From NCBI GenBank assembly GCA_016721925.1, contig JADKHE010000014.1, forward strand, positions 62,001-126,000: 64,000 nucleotides of DNA, given 5' to 3'. The DNA comes from Candidatus Skiveiella danica (GTDB taxonomy: Bacteria; Pseudomonadota; Gammaproteobacteria; Burkholderiales; Burkholderiaceae_C). The translations under genes were made by a program, and so were the position numbers. Below are positions 17,361-26,313 of the stretch, in pieces; the stretch's first letter is position 1, and every line of letters starts with the position of its first letter. The notes beneath the pieces were generated by a model. The model did no database searches and was not told the DNA's origin. It was given only the letters and a program-made list of their open reading frames with translations.

Positions 17361-20272
17361 CAGGCAACCGCCCGGATTTCGCCGGCGCCAAACAGGTTGC
17401 TGGTGCAACGCCCGCAGATTGTGGGGTGTGCGGGGTCATGGCCGACGTCGTCGCGGTAGTGCCAGCAGCGCTCGCATTTCACCGCCGCGCTCGGCGAGAC
17501 CTGGATCGCCAGGGTGTCGCCGTCGGCCACCCTCGCCTCGGAGGTGATGGTCACGAACTTCAGGTCGTCGCCCAGCGAGCGCAGCAAGGCGGCGTCGTCG
17601 GCGCCGGCCGTGATGAGCAGCGTGGCCTGCAAGGACGAGCCGACCCGCCCTTCAGTGCGCACCGTCTCGATCTCCTTGTTGGCGACGTCGCGGATCTGGC
17701 GCAGCCGTTCCCACTTGGCCAGCAGGGCTTCATTGGGCGAGGGGAAGGGCCAGTAGGTCTCGAAGAAGATCGAGCCCTGGCTCTTCTCGCCGGCGAAGAC
17801 GGTCCAGGCTTCCTCGGCGGTGAAGCTGAGGAACGGCGCCATCCAGCGCAGCATGGCCTGCGTGATCTGCCACAGCGCGGTCTGCGCCGAGCGGCGCTCG
17901 CGGCTGTTCGGCGCGCTGGTGTACAGGCGGTCTTTCAGCACGTCAAGGTAGAACGCACCGAGGTCTTCGGAGCAGTACACCTGCAGCTTGCTGACGACCG
18001 GATGGAATTCGTAGACGTCGTAGTGCCGCAGGATCTCGGCCTGCAGCTGGGCGGCCCGCGCCAGGGCGTAGCCGTCGATCTCCAGCAACTGGTCGGCGGG
18101 CACGGTGTCCAGCGCCGGGTCGAAGTCGCTGACGTTGGCCAGCAGGAAGCGCAAGGTGTTGCGGATGCGCCGGTAGGCGTCCACCACGCGGGCGAGGATC
18201 TTGTCGTCGATGTTCAGGTCGCCCGAGTAGTCGGTGCTGGCCACCCACAGGCGCACGATCTCGGCACCGAGCTTCGTCGTCACACTCTGCGGCTCGACCG
18301 TGTTGCCCAGGCTCTTGCTCATCTTGCGGCCCTGGCCATCGGTGGCGAAGCCGTGCGTCAGCAGGCCGCGGTAGGGCGCGCGGTCGAACAGGGCGCAGCC
18401 CAGCAGCAGCGAGCTGTGGAACCAGCCACGGTGCTGGTCGTGGCCTTCGAGATACAGGTCGGCCTCGGGACCTTGCGCATGGAAGGCGCCGTTCGGATAG
18501 GCGTCGGCGTGGCTGCCACGCAGCACATGCCAGAAGGTGGACCCGGAATCGAACCAGACTTCCAGGATGTCGGTGCTCTTGGTGTAGTGGGCCGCGTCCG
18601 CCGCACCCAGAATGTCTTCGGTCGTCGCACGGCTCCAGGCCTCGATGCCGCCTTTCTCGACGATGTCGGCCGCCTGATCGAGGATCTCCATCGTGCGCGG
18701 GTGCAGCTCGCCGCTGTCCTTGTGCAGGAAGAACGGCACCGGCACGCCCCAGCTGCGCTGACGGCTGATGCACCAGTCTGGGCGGCCCGCGATCATGTCG
18801 CGCAACCGGGCCTTGCCGTTGTCGGGGTAGAAGTGGGTGTGGTCGATGGCGTCCAGCGCCAGCTGGCGCAGCGTCTTGGGCGCCTTGTCCCTGGTGAACA
18901 CGCCTTCGCCCTCGTCCATGCGGATGAACCACTGCGCGGCCGCGCGGTAGATCACCGGCGTCTTGTGGCGCCAGCAGTGCGGGTAGCTGTGCACGATGGG
19001 CTGAGTGGCCATCAGGCGGCCGTGCTCGCGCAAGGTGTCGATGATGACGGGGCAGGCCTTCCAGATGTTCAGGCCGCCGAACAGCGGAAGGTCTTCGGCG
19101 TAGCTGCCGTTGCCTTGCACCGGGTTCAGGATGTCCTCGTAGCGCATGCCGTGCGCCACGCAGGAGTTGAAGTCGTCCACGCCGTAGGCCGGCGAGGAAT
19201 GCACGATGCCGGTGCCGTCGCTGTCGCTGACGTAGTCCGCCAGGAACAGGGGCGCCCGGCGGCGATAGCCGTAGCCGGTCGTGTCTTCGCCCGCATCGTA
19301 CAGGGGGTGGCGGAACACCAGGCCACGCAGGGCCTCGCCCTTGGCGGTGGCGATCACACGGCCTTCGATCTGATAGCGCTCCAGGCATTTGTCGACCAGG
19401 CTGGCACCGAGCAGCAGCACGCCGCGCGGGGTGTCCACCAGCGCGTACTCCAGCTCCGGGTGCGCGTTGAGCGCCTGGTTCGCCGGGATGGTCCAAGCGG
19501 TGGTGGTCCAGATGACGGCGAAGGCCTTCTTTGCGTCGGGCAAGGGGCTCAGTCCGAAGGCCTTGGCCAGTGCCATCGGATCGTCGGATTCAAAGGCCAC
19601 GTCCAGCGTGTCACTTTTCTTGTCGGCGTATTCGATCTCGAACTCGGCCAGGCTGGAGCCGCAGTCGAAGCACCAGTACACGGGCTTGAGGCCGCGGTAG
19701 ACGAAGCCGCGCTCGATCACGCGCTTGAACGCGCGGATCTGCCCGCCTTCGTTGGCCGGGTCCATGGTGCGGTAGGGGCGCTCCCAGTCGCCCAGCACGC
19801 CCAGGCGCTTGAAGTCTTCGCGCTGCTGGTCGATCTGCTCCGTGGCATAGGCGCGGCTCTTCGCCTGCATGTCGTCGCGGCTCAGGTTGCGGCCGTGCAG
19901 CTTTTCGATCGCGTTTTCGATCGGCAGGCCGTGGCAGTCCCAGCCGGGGATGTACTGCGCGTCGAAGCCGGCCAGCTGGCGGCTCTTGACGATCATGTCC
20001 TTGAGCACCTTGTTCAGCGCGTGGCCGATGTGCAGCTTGCCGTTGGCATACGGTGGGCCGTCGTGCAGCACGAACAGCGGCGCGCCCTTGCGCGCGGCGC
20101 GAAGTCGCATGTACAGATCCCCCTCGTTCCAGTCCTTGACCCAGCCCGGCTCGCGCTTGGGCAGGTCGCCACGCATGGGGAAGGGCGTGTCGGGCATGTT
20201 CAGCGTGCCACGGTAGGCGCTGGCTTCGGGCTTGGCAGTCGGCGCTGCAGGGGAGGGGGGTTGGTCAGACAT
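17360..20272 (-). CDS. ileS: isoleucyl-tRNA synthetase
   Basis: This 970-residue class I aminoacyl-tRNA synthetase of bacterial type I length has the HIGH motif in PPYANGKLHIGHALNK (about residue 76), the editing domain, and KMSKS in GRKMSKSLGN (about residue 650). A C-terminal zinc ribbon (CERCWHYR ... CGRCTSN) completes the protein. It charges tRNA-Ile and edits valine. It lies between ribF and lspA, the usual order, with 125 bases to ribF. A long antisense open frame over the whole gene is a GC-bias artefact. Confidence 0.97.
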   Translation of the reverse strand: MSDQPPSPAAPTAKPEASAYRGTLNMPDTPFPMRGDLPKREPGWVKDWNEGDLYMRLRAARKGAPLFVLHDGPPYANGKLHIGHALNKVLKDMIVKSRQLAGFDAQYIPGWDCHGLPIENAIEKLHGRNLSRDDMQAKSRAYATEQIDQQREDFKRLGVLGDWERPYRTMDPANEGGQIRAFKRVIERGFVYRGLKPVYWCFDCGSSLAEFEIEYADKKSDTLDVAFESDDPMALAKAFGLSPLPDAKKAFAVIWTTTAWTIPANQALNAHPELEYALVDTPRGVLLLGASLVDKCLERYQIEGRVIATAKGEALRGLVFRHPLYDAGEDTTGYGYRRRAPLFLADYVSDSDGTGIVHSSPAYGVDDFNSCVAHGMRYEDILNPVQGNGSYAEDLPLFGGLNIWKACPVIIDTLREHGRLMATQPIVHSYPHCWRHKTPVIYRAAAQWFIRMDEGEGVFTRDKAPKTLRQLALDAIDHTHFYPDNGKARLRDMIAGRPDWCISRQRSWGVPVPFFLHKDSGELHPRTMEILDQAADIVEKGGIEAWSRATTEDILGAADAAHYTKSTDILEVWFDSGSTFWHVLRGSHADAYPNGAFHAQGPEADLYLEGHDQHRGWFHSSLLLGCALFDRAPYRGLLTHGFATDGQGRKMSKSLGNTVEPQSVTTKLGAEIVRLWVASTDYSGDLNIDDKILARVVDAYRRIRNTLRFLLANVSDFDPALDTVPADQLLEIDGYALARAAQLQAEILRHYDVYEFHPVVSKLQVYCSEDLGAFYLDVLKDRLYTSAPNSRERRSAQTALWQITQAMLRWMAPFLSFTAEEAWTVFAGEKSQGSIFFETYWPFPSPNEALLAKWERLRQIRDVANKEIETVRTEGRVGSSLQATLLITAGADDAALLRSLGDDLKFVTITSEARVADGDTLAIQVSPSAAVKCERCWHYRDDVGHDPAHPTICGRCTSNLFGAGEIRAVA

Positions 20273-20297
20273 GGGGGCGACTCAAGGCAAGGGCTTT

Positions 20298-20365
20298 GAC
20301 AAGCTCAGTCCGGAGGGACCGCAGAAAAAGCATCGGGGGGCACAAACCGTTCGCCCTGAGCTTGT
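20298..20365. repeat. palindromic GACAAGCTCAG/CTGAGCTTGT repeat
   Basis: Inverted 10-11 bp arms (20298-20308 and 20356-20365) flank about 47 bases in the ribF-ileS gap, with CCGTTCGCCCTGAGCTTG in the right half. This matches a REP-like palindrome widespread in proteobacterial intergenic regions. It lies within what is probably one transcription unit. Confidence 0.7.
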
Positions 20366-20397
20366 ATGGTGGGCGGCGACCGGGGCGCTTGAATCGT

Positions 20398-21435
20398 CTA
20401 AATTCGGTCGCGCGTGGTCTGGCGGTGGGTTTCCGCGTGCATGGACGCAAAAAACGCGCGCGCATCGTCGCAGTCCCTGGCGATGCCGGTTGTAAGGGCA
20501 TCCAGGCTGTCGTACTTCAGCTCATCGTGCAGTTTGTGCAGCAGTTCCACGCGGATGATTTTACCGTACCCACCATCCGCACCCAGGGCCTGCGGCCATT
20601 GCAGGCAGTGGGTTTCGAGCAGGACGCGCCCGCCGTTCACGTCATCCGGGCCCAGCGACGGGCGGATGCCCAGGTTGGCCACGCCCGGCAGGGGGGCGGA
20701 CCCCAGCCCGTGCACCAGCACCGCGAAGATGCCGCTGGCCGCGGGGTTCCAGTGCGAAAAGCGCAGGTTCAGCGTGCGAAAGCCGTCGCCCGCCTGTTGG
20801 GTGCTGGCGCCAAGATCGCGGCCGAGCTTGCGGCCGTGCACCACGTGGCCGCTGATGCAGTACGGGCGCCCCAGCAGCCGCGCGGCATCAGCCAGCCGGC
20901 CGGTGCCCAATGCGTCGCGAACCGCCGAGCTGGAGACGCGCAAGCCGTGCACCTCGTAGCTGTTCATGCGGGCGACATCGAAACCCAGCGCCTGGCCGGC
21001 CGCGTCGAGCATGGCGTAGTCGCCGGCCCGTTTGGCGCCGAAGCGGAAGTCGTCGCCCACCAGCACGTAGCGCACGCCCAGACCCCGCAGCAGGACGTCA
21101 TTGATGAAAGCATCGGGCGATTGCGAGGCCAAACGCCCGTCAAACGGCAGCACCACCACCTGCTGCACACCGCAGCGCTCGAGTTCGGTGAGCTTGTCGC
21201 GCAGCGTGGCGATGCGCGCGGGGGCCAGTTCTGGCTTTTTCAGCGCGCCGGCGAAATAGTCGCGCGGGTGCGGCTCGAAGGTCATCACGCAACTCGGCAC
21301 GCCGCGGTGCGCGGCCTCGTTGTTCAGCAGCGCCAGCATCGCCTGGTGCCCGCGGTGCACGCCGTCGAAGTTGCCGATCGTCAGGGCGCAGGCGGGCGCG
21401 ACGCCGGGGTGGTGGAAGCCGCGAAAAACCTTCAT
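20398..21435 (-). CDS. ribF: bifunctional riboflavin kinase / FAD synthetase
   Basis: This 345-residue enzyme converts riboflavin to FMN and FAD. The N-terminal nucleotidyltransferase half has IGNFDGVHRGHQ (near residue 19), the VGDDFRFGAKRAGD block and the SSSAVRDAL motif. The C-terminal flavokinase half begins near RPYCISGHVVHG and contains GVANLGIRPS. The ATG at 21435 (MKVFRGFHHP) matches the family N-terminus; the open frame runs 14 codons further upstream into a copy of the short repeat. ileS follows. Confidence 0.95.
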   Translation of the reverse strand: MKVFRGFHHPGVAPACALTIGNFDGVHRGHQAMLALLNNEAAHRGVPSCVMTFEPHPRDYFAGALKKPELAPARIATLRDKLTELERCGVQQVVVLPFDGRLASQSPDAFINDVLLRGLGVRYVLVGDDFRFGAKRAGDYAMLDAAGQALGFDVARMNSYEVHGLRVSSSAVRDALGTGRLADAARLLGRPYCISGHVVHGRKLGRDLGASTQQAGDGFRTLNLRFSHWNPAASGIFAVLVHGLGSAPLPGVANLGIRPSLGPDDVNGGRVLLETHCLQWPQALGADGGYGKIIRVELLHKLHDELKYDSLDALTTGIARDCDDARAFFASMHAETHRQTTRDRI

Positions 21436-21445
21436 CGGGAAGTAT

Positions 21446-21482
21446 TGTTTTGGTAGCAGAAAGTGCCCATCTGGCACTGGAA
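21446..21482 (-). repeat. short dispersed repeat, copy 5
   Basis: Upstream of ribF. On the minus strand it reads TTCCAGTGCCAGATGGGCAC, then TTTCT, then GCTACCAAAACA, just before the ribF start codon. Confidence 0.65.
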
Positions 21483-21611
21483 CAGACGCAAAAATGTCAC
21501 GAAAACAGGGTATATTGTGACCTAGCAGGCGCGTCGAGTTTCATTCATCGACCGCTTGGCACTTCAGCGTTCCGTGTCAGTGGTTGTTCGACTGTTGGAA
21601 GGAGGCGTGTC

Positions 21612-22169
21612 GTGAAGGTCTTGAAGCTGTCGGCCCAGGGGTTGCCGCAGGCGTGGATCTCGCTTGAGCAGGCGGTGATTCATTACGCCGCGTCGGATGT
21701 GCGCTGGGAAGCCGGGCAGGAGATTGCTGTCTTCCGCGGCGGACACAACGCTGTCTCGGGTGAGCAGTCGATCATCACGGTCAACAGCATCATCGGCACC
21801 CGCGGCGTGCCCAACATCAACCCCTTCGACCTGCGTCCCGGCCTGACCAACGGCAAGCTGTTCGCGCGCGACCGCAACGTCTGCGCCTACTGCGGCGATC
21901 TGTTTCACGAAGATGAACTGACCCGCGAGCACATCATTCCCTTTGCCCAGAACGGCCGCGACCACTGGATGAACGTGGTCACCGCCTGTCGGGCCTGCAA
22001 CCACCGCAAGAGCAGCCGCACACCCGAGCAGGCGCGCATGCCGCTGCTGTACGCCCCCTATGTGCCCAGCCTGTGGGAAGACTTCATCCTGCGCAACCGG
22101 CGCATTCTGGCGGACCAGATGGAGTTCCTGATGGCGCATCTGCCGCGCACGTCGCGGCTGCATGGCTGA
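21612..22169 (+). CDS. HNH endonuclease family protein
   Basis: This 185-residue protein carries an HNH domain in its middle: CAYCGDLF and the later CRACNHRK form two zinc CxxC pairs, with the catalytic-type block TREHIIPFAQNG between them (about residues 92-140). The GTG start at 21612 is supported by a GGAGG ribosome site 7-11 bases upstream. Close homologues are a common single-copy gene in Burkholderiales; whether they cut DNA in vivo is not known. Divergent from ribF. Confidence 0.87.
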   Translation: MKVLKLSAQGLPQAWISLEQAVIHYAASDVRWEAGQEIAVFRGGHNAVSGEQSIITVNSIIGTRGVPNINPFDLRPGLTNGKLFARDRNVCAYCGDLFHEDELTREHIIPFAQNGRDHWMNVVTACRACNHRKSSRTPEQARMPLLYAPYVPSLWEDFILRNRRILADQMEFLMAHLPRTSRLHG

Positions 22170-22283
22170 GGGCTTAACGGCGGGTGGCGTGAAATGGGGT
22201 GCCCATGGCAGCCCACTTTCTTTGTATCTGGCCCATCAATCGGGTTCAGACGCCTTCAATGGGCACCCGGCCGTCGCGTCCTT

Positions 22284-23399
22284 TCACGCAAACACCCCGG
22301 CCGTGTCCTGCATGCGGGCTGACACCTCGCCCAGATGGTGCAGCGTGTCGCCAAACGTCATTTCCAGCTGGGTCAGCTTCTTGAAATAGTGGCTCACGAT
22401 GTACTCGTCGGTCACGCCGATGCCACCGTGCAGTTGCACCGCCTGCTGGCCGACGAAGCGCATGGAGGTGCCAAGCTGGTACTTGGCCCGGGACAGTGCG
22501 CGGCGGCGCTCGTCGGCGGGGGCGTTGAGCTTGAGGCTGGCGTAGTAGCTCATGGAGCGGGCCAGCTCCAGCTGCATCTTCACGTCGGCCATGCGATGGC
22601 GCAGCGCCTGGAAACTGCTGATGGCCACGCCGAACTGCTTGCGCGTGTTCATGTATTCCGCGGTGATGGCCACTGTCTTGTCCATCACGCCGACCGCTTC
22701 GGCGCAAGCTGCGGCAATGCCGATGTCGATGGCGTGTTCGAGGGCCGCGAGGCCGTCGGTGGTGATCAGGCTGGCCGGCGCGTTCACGAGTTGCAGGTCA
22801 GCGGCGCGCGCGCCGTCCTGCGTGCCGTAGCCGCGGGTGGTGACGCCGCTGGCGTTGCGCTCGACCAGGAACAGGGCGATCTTGCCGTCCACGGTGGCCG
22901 GCACGATGAATGCATCCGCCTGGTCGCCTGCAGGGACCATGTTTTTTGTAGCAGATAACGACCATCCGGCGCTGGACTGGGTGGCTTTGGCTTCGCAAAC
23001 ATCGAGTCGGTAGCGTGCCTTGCGTTCCTGGTAGGCCAGCACCACCAGGGTTTCGCCCGAGGCGATCTTCGGCAGCCATTGCGCCTTGAGCGCATCGCTG
23101 CCGTAGCCCGAGAGCACGCCGCCGGCGATCAGCGTCTGGGTCAGGGGCTCGAGCACGATGCCGCGGCCCAATTCCTCCATGACCACCATGCCTTCGACCG
23201 GGCCCATGCCCATGCCGCCATCGGTCTCGGAAATGTAGAGGCCGGCCAGGCCCAGTTCAGCCAGTTCGTTGTAGGCCGCACGGTCGAAACCGCCCACCGC
23301 CACGGTCTTGCGGCGGCGCTCGAAGTCGTAGCCCTTGTCCACCCACTTGCGCACGGCGTCGCGAAGTTGTTCCTGGTCGTCAGAAAAGTCGAAATCCAT
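22284..23399 (-). CDS. acyl-CoA dehydrogenase, small partner of a pair
   Basis: This 371-residue protein has the acyl-CoA dehydrogenase fold, with the FAD region NTRKQFGVAISSFQALRH (about 255-272) and LHGGIGVTDEY near residue 325. At the position of the classical catalytic Glu (medium-chain enzyme Glu376) the sequence reads TFGDT, so the Glu is missing. It lies 12 bases downstream of a second acyl-CoA dehydrogenase gene, suggesting a heteromeric enzyme. Residues 141-153 are encoded by an in-frame copy of the short dispersed repeat. Substrate unknown. Confidence 0.88.
   Translation of the reverse strand: MDFDFSDDQEQLRDAVRKWVDKGYDFERRRKTVAVGGFDRAAYNELAELGLAGLYISETDGGMGMGPVEGMVVMEELGRGIVLEPLTQTLIAGGVLSGYGSDALKAQWLPKIASGETLVVLAYQERKARYRLDVCEAKATQSSAGWSLSATKNMVPAGDQADAFIVPATVDGKIALFLVERNASGVTTRGYGTQDGARAADLQLVNAPASLITTDGLAALEHAIDIGIAAACAEAVGVMDKTVAITAEYMNTRKQFGVAISSFQALRHRMADVKMQLELARSMSYYASLKLNAPADERRRALSRAKYQLGTSMRFVGQQAVQLHGGIGVTDEYIVSHYFKKLTQLEMTFGDTLHHLGEVSARMQDTAGVFA
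22942..22977 (-). repeat. short dispersed repeat, copy 6 (in frame inside acyl-CoA dehydrogenase)
   Basis: On the coding strand it reads AGTCCAGCGCCGGATGGTCG, then TTATCT, then GCTACAAAAAA. It encodes about residues 141-153 without disturbing the frame. Confidence 0.7.
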
Positions 23400-23411
23400 G
23401 TTGGTGTCTCC

Positions 23412-24617
23412 TTAACCCAGAACGACCTGGGACACGATGGTGCGCTGCACTTCGTTGCTGCCGCCGTAGATGGTGGTTTTGCGCATGTTGAAATAGGTCG
23501 AGGCCAGCGGCGCATTGGCCACCACTCCGCCGGGGAAGCCGCCCAGCGCGCCGGCGGCTGCGTCACCCTGCCAGCCGGCTTCCATGGCCTCCTGGATCAG
23601 CGGCAGGCTGTAGGGGCCGGCCGCCAGCATCATGAGTTCGCTGTAACGCTGCTGGATCTCGCTGCCGCGGATCTTGAGCAGGCCGGCGATGTCCAGCGAG
23701 TTCTTGCCCGACTTCTCGGCCGACAGCACCCGCAGCACCAGCATCTCCAGCGCGACGACGTCCACTTCCAGCTTGGCGATCTCGTCGCGAAAGCGGGTGT
23801 CTTCCCAGACGCCTTCGGTTTTCGCGATGCGCTTGAGTCGCTCCAGTTCGCGCTTGGCGCGGTTCACGTCGGCAATGTTGGTGCGCTCGTGGCTCAGCAG
23901 GTGCTTGGCATAGGTCCAGCCCTTGTTTTCCTCGCCGATCAGGTTTTCGGCGGGCACCTCGACGTTGTCGAAGAAGACCTCGTTGACCTCGCACTCGCCG
24001 TCGAGCAGGCGCACCGGGCGCACCGTGACGCCGGGCGACTTCATGTCGATCAGAAGGAAGCTGATGCCGGTCTGCGGCTTGCCCTCGGAACTGGTGCGCA
24101 CCAGGCAGAAGATCCACTCGCCGTACTGGCCCAGCGTGGTCCAGGCTTTCTGGCCGTTGACGATGTATTTGTCGCCCCGGCGCTCGGCGCGGGTCTTGAG
24201 CGAGGCCAGGTCCGAACCCGATCCCGGTTCGCTGTAGCCCTGGCTCCACCAGACCTCGCCGCTGGCGATGCCGGGCAGGAAGCGTTGTTGTTGCTCGGCA
24301 TTGCCAAACGCCATGATCACCGGGGCCACCATGACGGGGCCGAAGGGCACGACGCGGGGGGCCCCGGCCAGCGCGCACTCTTCTTCGAACAGGTGCTTTT
24401 GCACGGCGTTCCAGCCCGGGCCGCCGAACTGTTTGGGCCAGCCATGGCCCAGCCAGCCCTTCTTGCCGAGGATCTTGCCCCAGCGCTGCATGTCGTCGCG
24501 GCTCAGGCGCAAGGCGTTGTGCACCTTGTGCGAAATGTCGGCGGGCAGGTTGTCCTTGACCCAGGCGCGGATGTCTTCGCGGAATTGCTGTTCTTCAGGG
24601 GTAAATGCCAGATCCAT
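23412..24617 (-). CDS. acyl-CoA dehydrogenase, large partner of a pair
   Basis: This 401-residue acyl-CoA dehydrogenase has the flavin-binding WSQGYSEPGSGSDLASL block near residue 125 and the C-terminal RKTTIYGGSNEVQR. The latter replaces the classical YEGT Glu by Gly, as in several long-chain, steroid-type and FadE-like enzymes that use a Glu elsewhere. It is first in a two-gene operon with the smaller dehydrogenase. The two together resemble heteromeric acyl-CoA dehydrogenases. Substrate not indicated by neighbours. Confidence 0.9.
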   Translation of the reverse strand: MDLAFTPEEQQFREDIRAWVKDNLPADISHKVHNALRLSRDDMQRWGKILGKKGWLGHGWPKQFGGPGWNAVQKHLFEEECALAGAPRVVPFGPVMVAPVIMAFGNAEQQQRFLPGIASGEVWWSQGYSEPGSGSDLASLKTRAERRGDKYIVNGQKAWTTLGQYGEWIFCLVRTSSEGKPQTGISFLLIDMKSPGVTVRPVRLLDGECEVNEVFFDNVEVPAENLIGEENKGWTYAKHLLSHERTNIADVNRAKRELERLKRIAKTEGVWEDTRFRDEIAKLEVDVVALEMLVLRVLSAEKSGKNSLDIAGLLKIRGSEIQQRYSELMMLAAGPYSLPLIQEAMEAGWQGDAAAGALGGFPGGVVANAPLASTYFNMRKTTIYGGSNEVQRTIVSQVVLG

Positions 24618-24660
24618 GGGGTGTCTCCAGAGAATTCAGGTTTTTAGCACGGTCGTTCGC

Positions 24661-25335
24661 TCAGGGCTGTCCACCCTGCGACAAACCCAGCTCGGTGCAA
24701 AGTCTTTCGACGGTCTCACGCAGCTGGGCAACCTCGTGTTCCAGGCTGTCCATGCGACCCTGCAGGTGCGACAGTTCACCCACGCCGGGCATATGGGCCT
24801 CGTACGACGTCGCGGCCAGTGCCATGTCGACCGGCCCGCACACCAGGTGGGCCCAGCGCTGCTCGCGGGCACCGGGGGCGCGCGGCAGCTTGACGACCAG
24901 CGGGCCGCCTTTTTCCTCGGAGCGGTCCTGAAGCTCTTCCAGGAATCCCTCGACCGAGGAAATGTCGGCAAATTTGTACCAGCGCTCGGTGTTGATGCGC
25001 AGCTCGCCGGCGGTCTGCGGCCCACGCAGCATCAGCAGGCCCAGCACCACGGCCGACTGCTCGGGCACATGGAAGACGCGCTGGAAGTTGTGCTCGAAGC
25101 GCGTGACGCGCCCCCCACTGGTCTCGAACACCAGCGACAGGCCCTTCAACGCGTCCAGGGCCAGCTGGGCCTGTTCGTCATCGATCTGCATGATCGGGTC
25201 TCGTGCGGTCTTCTGGTTGCAGCCGGTCACGACCATGTTGAGGGTGAGCGGGTAGCTGTCGGGCACGGTGCGGGCTTTTTCCATCAGCGTGGCCAGCACG
25301 CGGGCTTCGACAGGGGAGAGGGGGCGAATCGACAT
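24661..25335 (-). CDS. yceH: YceH family protein (DUF480, UPF0502)
   Basis: This 224-residue protein matches the DUF480/YceH family: the N-terminal LSPVEARVLATLMEKA and TVPDSYPLTLNMV blocks are nearly invariant in it, and the fold is two winged-helix domains. The C-terminal 30 residues form a probable coiled coil (MDSLEHEVAQLRETVERL). Function is not established; DNA binding has been proposed from the fold. It is divergent from purN with about 70 bases between them. Confidence 0.9.
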   Translation of the reverse strand: MSIRPLSPVEARVLATLMEKARTVPDSYPLTLNMVVTGCNQKTARDPIMQIDDEQAQLALDALKGLSLVFETSGGRVTRFEHNFQRVFHVPEQSAVVLGLLMLRGPQTAGELRINTERWYKFADISSVEGFLEELQDRSEEKGGPLVVKLPRAPGAREQRWAHLVCGPVDMALAATSYEAHMPGVGELSHLQGRMDSLEHEVAQLRETVERLCTELGLSQGGQP

Positions 25336-25404
25336 GGCGGGGATAATGAATCGGTAAGAGTGAGAGCCGGCGCATCAGGCCGGTTGCGCAAGGTAGCAGA
25401 AAAA

Positions 25405-25989
25405 ATGAAGAACATCGTGATTCTGATCTCGGGCGGCGGCTCCAACATGGCAGCCATTGTTCGGGCGGCCCGCCGCGACGGCTGGAACGAGCGTCTTGGC
25501 ACACGCGTCGCGGCGGTGATCAGCAACCGCGCTGACGCAGGGGGACTGACACTTGCCCGGGAGCGCGGGATCGCGACGGTTGTGGTCGATCACAAGGCCT
25601 TCGGCTCGCGGGAGGCCTTCGACAATGCGCTGAAGGCCGAGATCGACGCGTTTGAGCCGACTCTGGTGGTGCTGGCGGGATTCATGCGCATCCTCACGCC
25701 CGCCTTCGTCGCGCATTTCGAAGGGCGGCTGCTCAACATCCACCCCTCCCTGCTGCCGGCGTTCCCCGGTTTGCACACGCACCAGCGCGCGCTGGATGCC
25801 GGCTGCCAGGTGGTGGGCGCCACGGTGCACCGGGTTACGCCCGATCTGGATCATGGTCCGATCCTGGCACAGGCCGCGGTGCCGGTGCTGCCGGGCGACT
25901 CGGCCGAATCCCTGGCGGCGCGCGTCCTGACGCAGGAGCACCGGATCTACCCGCAAGCCATCGCACGCCTGCTCGCCAGTCACTCCTGA
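25405..25989 (+). CDS. purN: phosphoribosylglycinamide formyltransferase
   Basis: This 194-residue enzyme catalyses formyl transfer from 10-formyl-tetrahydrofolate to GAR, the third step of purine synthesis. Hallmarks are ISGGGSNMAAI (residues 8-18), the folate-binding VVLAGFMRILTPAFV near residue 88, the catalytic INIHPSLLPAFPG-like stretch (written here as LNIHPSLLPAFPG), and the C-terminal His/Asp region. Just upstream is GGTAGCAGAAAAA, a possible half-copy of the short repeat; no clear Shine-Dalgarno is seen. Confidence 0.95.
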   Translation: MKNIVILISGGGSNMAAIVRAARRDGWNERLGTRVAAVISNRADAGGLTLARERGIATVVVDHKAFGSREAFDNALKAEIDAFEPTLVVLAGFMRILTPAFVAHFEGRLLNIHPSLLPAFPGLHTHQRALDAGCQVVGATVHRVTPDLDHGPILAQAAVPVLPGDSAESLAARVLTQEHRIYPQAIARLLASHS

Positions 25990-26024
25990 AAACATAGCTG
26001 AGACCGACCGTTTGACGCTGGGGG
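25989..26024 (-). repeat. short dispersed repeat, copy 7
   Basis: On the minus strand it reads CCCCCAGCGTCAAACGGTC, then GGTCTCA, then GCTATGTTTT. It abuts the purN stop, and the adjoining GTAGCAC supplies the stop codon of the DUF1653 gene. Confidence 0.7.
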
Positions 26025-26028
26025 AGTG

Positions 26029-26271
26029 CTACTGTTTGTCGGAAATGCGGGCAAAACGGGGCTGGCGGACGCCTTCGTAGGTGATTTCCTCTCCGAACAT
26101 GGCGGCCGGGCGGACCCAGAGGCCCCGTTCGCCATACAAGGCGCGGTAGAGGGTCATTGGCTCCAGCGTTTCGCTGTGGCGGGCCGTGCCAATGACGTCG
26201 TACAGACCGCCCTTGTAGTGCCGGTAGCGGCCGGGCGGGGTTTCGATGAGGAGGGGCAGGGATTCGGACAT
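26029..26271 (-). CDS. DUF1653 domain protein
   Basis: This 80-residue protein matches DUF1653, with the GRYRHYKGGLYDVIG and EPMTLYRALYGERGLWVRP blocks that define the family. Function is unknown. It is convergent with purN and divergent from the RNA methyltransferase gene, with 42 bases to the latter. Its stop codon lies at the edge of a copy of the short dispersed repeat. The open frame extends far upstream antisense to the methyltransferase, but MSESL at 26271 is the family start. Confidence 0.87.
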   Translation of the reverse strand: MSESLPLLIETPPGRYRHYKGGLYDVIGTARHSETLEPMTLYRALYGERGLWVRPAAMFGEEITYEGVRQPRFARISDKQ

Positions 26272-26313
26272 GGTGAACAGGGCACAAGGGTTGAGGGTGG
26301 GACAATACGGCCC

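Noticed and set aside
17426..20299. 957-codon open frame antisense to ileS
   Set aside because: It follows the antisense GC-skew pattern, is rich in Gly/Ala/Val/Arg/His/Gln, has no domain, and overlays a certain gene.
22190..22283. Possible further copy of the short dispersed repeat after the HNH gene
   Set aside because: GCCCATGG and CCCACTTTC fragments are present, but the two conserved ends are not found together at the right spacing.
25389..25407. Possible fourteenth short repeat before purN (GGTAGCAGAAAAA)
   Set aside because: Only the GCTACC-like end matches; the TCCCAGCG...ATGGTC half is missing, so it was not counted.
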